From Notospermus geniculatus (lineage: Eukaryota > Nemertea > Pilidiophora > Heteronemertea > Lineidae): a DNA stretch of 64,000 bases. The DNA lies in NCBI GenBank assembly GCA_002633025.1, contig NMRB01000399.1, positions 315,274-379,273 of the forward strand, read 5' to 3'. Under the pieces are notes generated by a model. That model did not search any database. It was not told the DNA's origin and saw only the letters and a program-made list of their open reading frames with translations. Of the stretch, positions 1-9,009 are shown one piece after another. Position numbers and translations under genes: made by a program. Each line of letters starts with the position of its first letter. Position 1 is the stretch's first letter.

Positions 1-50
1 AGCTCACCGGGGTGAGCTATTGTCGTGGTACAGCGTCCGTCGTTGTCCCT
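1..50. repeat. End fragment of a dispersed repeat
   Basis: The reverse complement of this segment (GGACAACGACGGACGC followed by a short AGCTCACC/GGTGAGCT hairpin) matches 52350-52406 with few changes. It is the terminal piece of a dispersed repeat truncated by the window edge. No coding potential is seen. Confidence 0.6.
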
Positions 51-247
51 TAAGCCTAGGTCACACTGTGGCGACTTAGGCGGGCGAATCATCGCGAACT
101 AAAACGAAATGGTCGATGGACCATGAACATACCTCTTTCTGTCATTACAACATTATGTCCAAGGGTGTGAGCACATGGTCCATGGACCATTTCATTCTAA
201 TTCGCGGGGATTCGCCCGCCAAAGTCGCCACAGTGTGACCTAGGCTT
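51..247. mobile_element. Palindromic MITE, about 197 bp
   Basis: The ends are inverted copies: TAAGCCTAGGTCACACTGTG at the left and CACAGTGTGACCTAGGCTTTA at the right. The pairing continues inward for about 60 bp through a GGCGGGCGAATC block. The interior (atggtccatggaccat, ggacataatg, aatgacagag) recurs in degraded form at 50463-50530. It has no ORF and is non-autonomous; the superfamily is not determined. Confidence 0.7.
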
Positions 248-250
248 TAG

Positions 251-540
251 CAGGGCACGTTTCGTAATCGCTGGGGCTATTAACCTGAAAATTTGTACAT
301 ATTATATACCCCTGTGTTATATGACCTATGACACCAAGTTTCGGTCCAATTCGATTCTTGACTTGCTCGCCAGGTGGCCAAAAACTTCAATAAGTCCTGA
401 ACTGAATTTTTATCATCTGAAAAGTGTACATGACAATCTAAAGGGTTTTTGATTTGACCTACTTTTCAAGGTTACAGACTGGTGGCACATTTTGTGGCCA
501 TTTGACCTACAGTCTTCTAATTTGGTGTGATTATGTGTCT
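251..540 (-). repeat. Degenerate dispersed repeat ('gccacctggtggcc' family)
   Basis: Phrases such as 'accaagtttcggtccaat', 'cgccaggtggccaaaa' and 'tttgatttgacctacttttcaagg' match, mostly in reverse orientation, the repeats at 43885-44340 and 50590-52350. It is a decayed non-coding copy. Confidence 0.5.
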
Positions 541-653
541 AGGTCCCCCTTTTACTACACGTGTGTGTTCAGCAAATTTCGGCCCGATTCTATACTACCT
601 CAAACATGGCCACCCCGCGGCCATCTTGGAAAACGGCTTTTGGCCTATAGCTA

Positions 654-1967
654 GCAGCACACTGGCCGCAAAATCTGGCGTCCAGAAGCGTTCGACTGAA
701 CGCCTCTCGACGCCAGAGTTGGCTGCTAGTGGATGGGGTCATCCCTATGTGTCCCGGGTCCTATGCGTCCCGGGTCCTTTGCGTCCCGGGTTCTATGTGT
801 CCCTAAAGAAAGTCATTTGTATGCAGGGTCCTATGTGTCCCGGGTTCTTTGCGTCCCGGGTTCTATGCGTCCCTGAAGCAGTTATTTGTATGCAGGGTTC
901 TATGTGTCCCCGGTCCCATGTGTCTGTCTCAGTTATGATTTGCCTTGTCGCCATTTTTTTTGCTCACGTGGAGTCGACGAAATCATATTTTAATCTTCAT
1001 GGATAAAACATACAAAAGCTAAAATAACAATCAGCGTTTGTACAAGTGAAACATTTGTGGGCATTAGGAGGCTTCCAAATTCTTAATCCATATTTAGTGA
1101 TGTTTCCACCGTTATAATATGAATCCAAATTCATAACAATTTTGCCATTGAGTCTTCACCTGGTTCTTTTCTTCAGCATCACCGTAGCTCCTTTATTTTG
1201 GAAGATTAAAAGTCTAATTAACCTTACAAAAAACAGGTAATATTTGGTATGTATTGAATATGAGTGATTTGTGGGTAGATGGGCCATGGATCTTTAGCTT
1301 TCCATCGTAGAAGTTATGCACATTAATGGTAACGTTCATTTATTTTAGTTAATACGTACTATTATATCCATGAAGATTAAAATATGATTTCGTCGACTCC
1401 ACGTGAGAAAAAATGGCGACAAGGCAACTCATAACTCAGACAGACAAATAGGACCGGGACACATAGAACCCGGGACACATAGAACCCTGGATACAAATAA
1501 CTGCTTTAGGGACGCATAGAACCCGGGACACAAAGAACACGGGACGCATAGAACCCGGGACACATAGAACCCGGGACGCAAAGAACCCGGGACGCATAGA
1601 ACCCGGGACACATAGGTACGCTCCCCTAGTGGATCCTGGTGAAAGCACACCTGCCCAGAGTTGGCGTTCAGTAACATCTTTTCGGGCCACTTGAGGCTTC
1701 CACTTTGAAATCATGTGACATCAAGACGCAAGCTGATTGGCCAAAGCCTCGCCGCCGACTCCAAGTTTGGCTGCCATCGGTAGCACACTTGGCTGCTTCG
1801 GGAGTTCACAGGCGTCCAAAATCAAACATGTTTGATATCTGGAGTTCAGTGGCGTCCGGCGGCGTTCTCAATATTTCATTCGTAGCACATTGGGGATTTT
1901 TCTGGCGTTCGGACATTGGCGTCGAAAAAACGCCTCTGGACGCCGAAGTTGGCGGCCAGTGTGCTGC
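654..1967. mobile_element. Foldback-like element with minisatellite-built arms
   Basis: The outer termini are inverted (GCAGCACACTGGCCGC at 654, its complement ending at 1967). Inside are two long inverted arms, about 738-1008 and 1368-1622. Each arm is made of roughly 16-bp tandem units (tatgtgtcccgggttc and variants), then a unique block containing GTCGACGAAATCATATTT. A 360-bp AT-rich centre separates them. The short open frames on each strand here are products of the minisatellite, not genes. TIRs built from tandem repeats are the hallmark of FB/Galileo-type elements, but no transposase is present, so the class is inferred from architecture. Confidence 0.6.
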
Positions 1968-2092
1968 ATGCTTATGCGATTGATCGTGTATTTTTTTACT
2001 ACTGCAGGTTCGTGACTCGTGCCGCAGCCACCAAAACTCGATTAATGCAACTTACTACCAATTCCAAATGGCACAGCGTCATGTTGGTATCC

Positions 2093-2348
2093 AGGCCCGT
2101 AGCTAGCATAGGGACAGCCCCCAGACCAGTTGTTCAACAAAAAAGTTTCAGCAAAATCAAATGGGATAAAAGATCGTTATTGTTCGTGTCTCAGAGTGCA
2201 GGAACTTGACCTCAAATTGCATCCCAGAGCTTCTAATTTTCAAAATTTTTCTGGGGGGGGGGGGGGGGGANCTGGAAGGCGAAGCCCACGCCCGTTGAGC
2301 TCATCTGCTTAAAATGACCCCTAGCAAAAAAAGCTAGCTACGGCCCTG
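2093..2348. mobile_element. Short TIR element with poly-G core
   Basis: The ends CAGGCCCGTAGCTAGC and GCTAGCTACGGCCCTG are inverted copies. The centre holds a run of about 19 G followed by an undetermined base at 2271. The AGGGCCGTAG terminus resembles that of 15523-16207, suggesting one family. Confidence 0.55.
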
Positions 2349-3444
2349 GTATCATTAATACGGAAACATTCTGACGGGAGGAATTTTTTCAAAGATAGAG
2401 AAATACTGGCACTCATAATAATGTATCTTGGTTTGTTTTTATCTTTCAGATAATGGAAATACATGTAGGTACTTCCGATTAGCACTCTAGTCATTAACCA
2501 AGGCGCTCAGTATGAGCACAGAAGAATAAACTTTTTACCTCAGGGGTTGAACGCGATGGCATGGCAAGGCTTCATAAGAACTGACAAAATTATTAGCACG
2601 ACGTGATGAAGAAGCGGTGAGTTACATTGTTTTTGTTTTTAAACGAATGCTTGGGATTCAATGGGGAACCGGCATGCTAAAAGGAGGCGCTGGGCAACAA
2701 CTCAGTTTTTTGACAAGAACGCATGCGCTGCGACGTTGAAAACGTCATTGACATCGTGACGTTATGTGAAAAATGCGTCATTCAGAATCAATGACGTCGC
2801 TCTTCGGTCTGTTATTTGCGCTAAAATACTCAATTTTATCGATGAAATTCATCATGTTCCCGCTTGAATTTTCTTTTGAAAATACTCAGATACATTGAGT
2901 CAGTCATATACTTGATGATGGACGTGTAAAATTCAAAATTCAGTTGACTACTCGAGGTATATTTAGGGCTAGAAGTAGGGTGTAGTTTCAGAATTAAATG
3001 GCAAATAACGTTTGTTTGGCTTTCGACGTCATACTTTTAACTGAGTTGGTCGTCAGCGCCACGTCACGGAGTAGTTCCGCCGGTTCCTCATTGAATAAAA
3101 ACATTCAAGAAGTTTGCTGACGATATACCTACAGTACGCATGCGTCGGATGGAGGGTAAACAATGCCTATCCCGCAAAATCGCCGTGTGAAAGAAATGGG
3201 AATCATGGGAATGCAAGTCCACGATCGTCTGCTATTTTATAGTTGTATTCGAAAGGCAATGGTCTCTATAGCGGGACTTTTGCATATGTTAGGACCGGTC
3301 GTGCCTATCGCGTTCGTGAATCTGATTGGCCGTTGATGCCTTTCTATCTTTAACACCTTCGGGATTGGTGGATTTCCTGGGTCAAATGGAGGTCACCTTC
3401 TATATCTGCATTCCGGTATCGAGAATTGAATAAATTTAAATAAT
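2349..3444. other. Intergenic, no gene seen
   Basis: I see no coding region or RNA gene here. It is unique-looking AT-rich sequence with several TGACGT motifs (around 2745-2795 and 3025). Confidence 0.4.
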
Positions 3445-3627
3445 TTACATAAAATTTCCAAGTGACATCACTGGCAGAATTCCTCCAAAAATGGCGGCCA
3501 ATACTGGTCCTATCAAACAACCCACGACTGCAGCGAACAGGTTGGTAGGATCAGGTACGAGTCTAGTATGGTCCGTGCCTGTCTTAGTTGTGGAGCGTGA
3601 GTGCAGTGGCGAAGACGGCAAGGCCAT
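3445..3627 (-). CDS. Possible small hydrophobic ORF (60 aa) or terminal exon
   Basis: A complete 60-codon frame runs from an ATG followed by G (favourable +4 position) to TAA. Its second half looks protein-like: DPTNLF, then a Gly/Ala/Ile/Leu-rich stretch of about 24 residues with regularly spaced glycines, compatible with one membrane helix, ending MSLGNFM. Alternatively the segment after a possible acceptor at about 3581 (ACTAAGACAG) is the last exon of a minus-strand gene. I recognise no family and see no partner exon upstream. It may be chance; the call rests on composition alone. Confidence 0.22.
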   Translation of the reverse strand: MALPSSPLHSRSTTKTGTDHTRLVPDPTNLFAAVVGCLIGPVLAAIFGGILPVMSLGNFM

Positions 3628-4000
3628 AAAAAAATTACTTGTTTCTCATTTCCTCGCGCATGTGAATTCCTGTCACATGATTTTTTTATTTTTTTACGTT
3701 TTTCAAAATAAGTTTTTTTCAAGCTATTGAAGTTGAGAAATGAAGTTCCAACGCAGTGAAAACTAATTTGCAGTCATTGATTTCAAGGCCTGTGTGGAAT
3801 TTGTGGGCCAAGGTTATCATTGACAGCTGAGCGCATGGTTAGCATATGGTTGTTTGCAAATTAGGCACAAATGGACAATTCTGAAAGGATGGCGTGCAAT
3901 TCCAATCGAAATTTCTAATAGGGGGCCTACCCTTACATTGTCTGATGTTTGTTCTTGTCAGTTAATTACTAGTAATCCTGGAGGAATAACCACAGGCACT

Positions 4001-4134
4001 TGTCTTCCCTGGTAGGTGAGAAGGGCAGGGAAGCTTAAGCAAGGCCCTTACTGAAAGGTGGGAGATTCCCCAAGGTGGGATATCAGTTACCTTCCCTAGC
4101 TTCCCAGCCCTTCTCGCCCACCAAGAAACACGTT
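4001..4134. repeat. Imperfect palindrome, MITE-like
   Basis: The left half (cttccctggtaggtgagaag, ggcagggaagctta) is the inverse of the right half (cttccctagcttcccagccc, ttctcgcccaccaag). It is non-coding and other copies are not recognised in the window. Confidence 0.5.
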
Positions 4135-4226
4135 CGTGTAGAATCGAGAGGTATTTAGCAGAATATCTGTAACGAAGGGTCTACCTTTTGTCTGAAAATT
4201 TAATCAATTTCTACATTAAAAGAAAT

Positions 4227-4346
4227 CAAGGGTCGTATTCTGGAAGCTTCCTTAAGTGTAAGGTCGACCTTAATCTTTTGTATTCTACCCTGCAAACAAT
4301 AGCTGAAGGTCGACCTTACACTTAAGGAAGCTTCTAGAATACGGCC
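4227..4346. mobile_element. Palindromic MITE 'GTATTCTGGAAGCTTCC'
   Basis: The two halves pair almost perfectly over about 45 bp (GGAAGCTTCCTTAAGTGTAA and its complement) around a core containing 'accctgcaaacaatagct'. Near-identical copies lie at 23099-23219 and 23837-23942 beside the GPCR at 24005. A looser relative is at 32589-32697. Confidence 0.75.
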
Positions 4347-4981
4347 CCAAGTAAATAAAAAAGCTTCCTCGCGCGCCTGTCTCAGAGGAAAATTGAAATG
4401 AGAAACAAGTTATTTTTTTATTGCTTAACCAGTCTACACAAGGACGACAACAGATCAGAACCAAGCGATGAACTCAGTGGATGTAGCAGTTATTTCCCTC
4501 CTACATGTAGATACGATCGCCGCGAATACAGTTTATCACGGGGTGAATCTCAGCGAGCCGTTGGTTGGTCAATACGCCGTGCAATGAGTGTATCGATAAA
4601 GTGACACAATCATTGTCAGCGAAATGACAATCCGGCGAATGTCAAGATTGAAATCTTCATTGGCGAAGTGGTGAACTCAAGCCAATGAGAAGTCAATCGA
4701 AGTGTCTATTGTATTACGGCGGCAACTGGTGAACAACTTGGTGGCGGAAAAATCAATAAATTCCCGTGTCAATTACATTACTACTGGTCGTGAATGAAAT
4801 TTGCCTTTGTATTTAGGCGGAGGTTGGTGACCTAGAAGACAGTGGCAGGCCAATTGATTCTCCTGATTTTTAGAGTCAATATTGTTGCCCCTCGTAATTC
4901 GCACAGGGATGGGCACATAAAAAACTGCATACACGTATTTTCATTCTCAGTAGGGTATAGTAGTGGAATGAAAATCTCTCT
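4347..4981. other. Intergenic, no gene seen
   Basis: No supported coding region; the longest open frame (68 codons at 4398) has no protein-like features. Confidence 0.35.
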
Positions 4982-4991
4982 TGGGGCAACA

Positions 4992-5360
4992 CATTTTGGT
5001 TCCCGAAGCCACCGCTAGGGCTAGAAGGCCTCGGCTCTGGCTGCCATCTTCGCGACAAAAAAATTGTCGCGGATCTATTTATAGATCATTATGTTGACAT
5101 CACGGGCTATTTTTAGAATAACCACGTGGGTGCTAAATGTAATCGAACACGCGTGGAATGGCAATACCGAGGAGGTTTATTGATGAGAATGTTTGTATGT
5201 GTTGCAGATCTGTAACAAAATGTCAAAGTCATCGCCGTTTTGTAGACCGGAGGAGAATGAAATTTTACCAGAAAGTGGACCGTTACAATGACGTCAGCAA
5301 CGAAATGGCAGCCAGAGTCGAAGCCTTCTAGCCCTAGCGGTGGCGTCGGGAACCAAAATG
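4992..5360. mobile_element. MULE-like MITE, copy 1 (9-bp TSD)
   Basis: TIRs of about 56 bp begin CATTTTGGTTCCCGA and end TCGGGAACCAAAATG. The element is flanked by an exact 9-bp direct repeat GGGGCAACA (4983-4991 and 5361-5369). The interior has no ORF of note. The second copy is at 14791-15180. A 9-bp target duplication points to the Mutator (MULE) superfamily; this is inferred from TSD length because no transposase is present. Confidence 0.8.
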
Positions 5361-5466
5361 GGGGCAACAGCCTTCCCATCTTTCTGTGAATTTTTCGTGA
5401 TTCTTAAATTGGACCGCCCTGAATTCACACCATTAACGTCAACTTACAGGGTCTTTTTCGCCTTAA

Positions 5467-6097
5467 AGCTGACGTGAACGAACAAAAAGCGACGATCAAG
5501 AGAATTGCAAACGTCCTGCAAACACCTCAAACGAAGGCTCAGAACATGATAGACCCAACGACGCCAGGAGGGCGCCACCTTATTTGCCTTCAGGCAACAG
5601 AGCTGCCAACATCTCCGGATATATCTTGCACTACTCGAAGAAAAAAAGCTGTAGTCATTTAGACGGGATTCGAACCGTCGACCTTCTATTTTGCAATCCA
5701 CCACTCTATCCACTCGGGCAACGAGCCAGCTGACAATGACACGATTAATTTGTGTTTGTCATGGACAAAGGCCTTCGATTTTTACGTCAAAATACTATGA
5801 ATAAAGAGAAAATATGAGAAGCCTGCCAACAAGTTCGGTGGCCGAATGTTGAAGACGGTGGAACAGAGATAACAAGACGCGGGTTTGATTCCCAGCTGGT
5901 CAAAATATTTCCTTTCAAAAAAAGTGTTCAGGAGCTCACCAGAGGATGTTGACACTTCGACAGCTCGAAGACAAATAAGATGGCGCCCTCCTGCCCTCGT
6001 GGCGTCTATCATGTTCTTAGCCTTCATCTGAGGTGTTTGCAGGGCGTTTGCAATTATCTTGCTCGTCGCATGGGGCTTTTTGTTCGTTCACGTCAGC
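5467..6097. mobile_element. TTAA-flanked palindromic element (chain member A)
   Basis: It is bounded by TTAA at 5463-5466 and 6098-6101. The arms begin AGCTGACGTGAACGAACAAA and pair for about 170 bp. Between them at about 5660-5732 (minus strand) is a tRNA-like stretch with a good T-arm (GACGG-TTCGAATC-CCGTC) and an A-box-like GCCCGAGTGG, and another B-box-like GGGTTTGATTCC near 5882. The tRNA-like parts do not fold into a convincing functional tRNA and are probably SINE-derived. The short ORFs here come from the arms. Confidence 0.65.
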
Positions 6098-6101
6098 TTA
6101 A

Positions 6102-6231
6102 AGGCTGATTCATACTCGCTTGCGGACCGTCAAGCGCATGAAACTGATCGCAGGTTTCCACGACGTGAATGTGCACACGCAGTGAAATTGATCATAATCG
6201 GCGCAAAATCCGGACGGAGTATGAATCAGCC
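6102..6231. mobile_element. TTAA-flanked MITE, 130 bp (chain member B)
   Basis: The TIR AGGCTGATTCATACTC pairs with GAGTATGAATCAGCC. The element shares TTAA 6098-6101 with member A on its left and TTAA 6232-6235 with member C on its right, so it sits between two other elements with no spacer. Confidence 0.75.
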
Positions 6232-6235
6232 TTAA

Positions 6236-7218
6236 AGCTGAACTTAATAGATATAAACCCCAAGCGGCAGAGGTAGAAATTACGAACAGCCACAAGACAC
6301 TTCCAAACTCCCTCTGAAAACGATACACCCTCTCGAACGGTCACAGTTGGTTTCACTTGCCACCATGCTCTTGAGCAGTAAAGATCTCACCGTGAGACAG
6401 CTGCCAAATGAGAAAAAACGAAAAGTAATCTGTGATAAAACCGAGATAGAAAGAGGTTGGCGAATCGATCATAGGGTTGTGGGTTCGAATCTCGGTACCA
6501 TAACAGATTATTTTTCGTTTTTTTTCTCATTTGGCAGCTGTGCTGAGATCTTTCCTCATCAGGAGCGTGGTGGCAAGTGAAACCAGTTGTGACCGTCCGA
6601 GAGGGTGTATCGTTTTCAAAGGTAGTTTGGAAGTGCCTTGTGGCTGTTCGTAATTTCTACCTCTGTCGCTTGGGGTTCAAGATACAGAATAGCACAAAAT
6701 TGACACACAAAATGATAATAAGCAAGAAGTCAATCTCCAGAATTCACGAATTTTCGACCCCAACCGGGGTCTTTTTCAAGTGGAGCTTTACAATCTGAAA
6801 CTCTAGAAAAGACTGAGCTGAAACCCGAATGTAGAACTAACACCTATGTAGACAGGATGAGTGAGCAATTAAGGAAAGAATAGTGTCCAAGCCCCACGGA
6901 TGGTTGCTGGACCTAATTCAGAGAGTGGATGTAATTAAGGAAAGAACACTTGGACACTTTTCTTTCCTTAATTACATCCACTCTCTGAATTAGGTCCAGC
7001 AACCATCCGTGGTGCTTGGACACTATTCTTTCCTTAATTGCTCACTCATCCTGTCTACACAGGTGTTAGTTCTACATTCGGGTTTCAGCTCAGTCTTTTC
7101 TAGAGTGTCATATTGTAAAGTTCCACTTGAAAAAGACCCCGGTTGGGGTCGAAAATTCGTGAATTCTGGAGATTGACTTCTTGCTTATTGTCGCTTGGGG
7201 TTTATATTAAGTTCAGCT
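6236..7218. mobile_element. TTAA-flanked long-TIR element (chain member C) with nested insert
   Basis: The arms of about 200 bp start AGCTGAACTTAATAG and include ACCCTCTCGAACGGTCACAG and its complement. A central stretch has a B-box-like GGGTTCGAATCTC (6481-6493). TTAA sits at 6232-6235 and 7219-7222. The right arm is interrupted by an insert (about 6682-7190). A right-half copy without the insert lies at 21065-21320, confirming the uninterrupted structure. Confidence 0.7.
6718..7188. mobile_element. Nearly perfect 470-bp palindrome nested in another element
   Basis: The two arms of about 230 bp match almost base for base from AATAAGCAAGAAGTCAATCT inward to a short centre near 6945 (cacttggacactttt). 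The host sequence tgtcgcttggggtt appears on both sides of the insertion (ending about 6681 and starting about 7190), consistent with a long target duplication. There is no ORF. The high arm identity implies a recent origin or continuing arm conversion. Confidence 0.7.
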
Positions 7219-7222
7219 TTAA

Positions 7223-8570
7223 TCAGCGGAATCTTTCTCTTTGCAGGTTTGGTTAAAAAAGGCGTTATTTTGTCATCGGGCTTATAGAGTAGTGGACCGT
7301 CACCTCGCCACTGACCCGGGAAAGTACGCGATCTCGTCTGGGTGTACCAGGATTCCACCGTACCAACTTTCGTCTTCACGGAGGATTGCGCACACAATCG
7401 ATCAGAAAAATTCGAAGGATATGCACGGGGCTGGAAAATCTGCACAAATGGAATTTATTGCCTTAATTTCCCGACAGGCTTGGTCGTATTCTGAACAACA
7501 GACTCATAGACACTCTTAGTGTGCTGTGACCTTATTGTACGACTGTTAGTCAAGTGTGCTCAGACTATGATTCGAAAAAGAGGAAGGTACTACGTCAACA
7601 ATTTTTCTATGGATCTCAGGAAAACATAGGGTTATAGCCTAAAGGAATCAAACAAAAAGGTTCAACTTTCAAATTTGGCATTTTAACGTGGAGAGGATCC
7701 CTTTAAAACTTCAACAGATTTTTACTCTGCCTCTTTCATATAATAGGCAAGATCTTTCTGCATGTTTATCGAAAAGTTTGTTGAATGCTGACTTAGTTAA
7801 TCGTATGATATAACCATCTTGTCCAAACAAGGCCATCGACTGCGTCTTTAGCCTTGTCCCAGTCATGTCATCTTTTGCATTAACTCATAAATTATAAGTG
7901 AATCTGACCCCTACTTGACCCCGCCTCCGAGCCAGTCAGAACTTGTGAAACACATCACCGTTCGGCACTTTCTCTTCTCTTCCCGCACACATTTGTAACA
8001 CGGATTTTGATTATTGGCACATCGACTGGCCTTCGCACACCGATGATTGGCTGAGGCTCTGAGCTCCTCAGAAGCGGGAAATGTGATGGATTCAAACCAG
8101 GCTAGATTGGCGTCAGGCCAGATAGACTGGTGAGAATCAGATGTATATCACAGGACTTAATTATGAGAACCCCACGAACGATGATGTGACAGGGTCATCC
8201 GTGTACATTTGAATAGGCTTACTTACATGTACATTTACACATGGAACACTAATGACGCTGAAAATGGCTCTGTTTTCTTCAAAAATGGAATTCAAGGCAT
8301 AAAGTTGACAGGTTCATATACCCCACCACCTCGAAAAGAAGTTGAAGCTCCTGCCTAATAGGTAAATCTAAAATTCAGGCAGTCAGAGACATCTGGTGGC
8401 AAGACATGAAGTATATCCCTCAGTTACTTCATTGTTCGCAGTTAAACCTTTATGTTTGATTCCTTTTTGGTCACAGCTAAGACATTATTAGAAGTCCATA
8501 ATTCTATGTAAAAGCTCTTAAGGGTATCCAATAAATCGGAAAGTCGTTTCCGAATGTCAAGGCTCTTAAG
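7223..8570. other. Intergenic with decayed repeat ends
   Basis: No gene is recognised. Two inverted relatives of one sequence occur here ('aaaggaatcaaacaaaaagg' near 7643 and 'cctttatgtttgattccttt' near 8450). The second, with 'catctggtggcaagacatga', also matches 40430-40520 in reverse. A decayed DNA transposon of about 0.8 kb is likely. Confidence 0.4.
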
Positions 8571-8826
8571 GGAGTAAGAAATAAAAGTGGAAAATAAGAA
8601 GGGGAAAATCTTGGCACATTTGCGCGAATTTGTTAATTACTCAAATTGGGATTTTAAAAAATCCCATTTTCAGAAATTTTCTTAAAAGACATGACATTTA
8701 CTTGATTTTTCGGGCGATATTTCTCAAAATGGGAAAAAAATTAGCCCAATTTGAGAAAATGAAAAATTCGTCCAAACTGCAAAATTTCCCACTTTTTATT
8801 TTCCACTTTATTTCTTACTCCCTTTC
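8571..8826. mobile_element. Palindromic MITE 'GGGAGTAAGAAATAAAAGTGG', copy 1
   Basis: Arms begin GGGAGTAAGAAATAAAAGTG and end with the complement CACTTTATTTCTTACTCCC. The interior carries 'cgggcgatatttctcaaaat'. A second complete copy is at 19412-19675. The 76-codon frame inside is AT-rich repeat, not a gene. Confidence 0.75.
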
Positions 8827-9009
8827 TTTGATTTCAGAAATACTTTCAAATGCGCCATAATAGAGAGGATATACTTGCATTTTCAATGATATCAAAAGGA
8901 ACGCTTATGAAGGATTTACAACCAGCAAAAGGACTGTAAGATTTGCTGTGGATTCAAATTCTTTCTTTAACCGCTTGGAAAATTTGCATTCAAATGTTGA
9001 CCTTGTAGG

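Noticed and set aside
527-1714. Frames of 82-159 codons with repeated SRVLCVPG-like strings
   Set aside because: These are the minisatellite arms of the foldback-like element; both orientations give the same strings.
5655-5735. tRNA gene on the minus strand
   Set aside because: The T-arm and A/B boxes are good but the anticodon and acceptor stems do not pair, and it lies inside a palindromic element; treated as SINE-derived.
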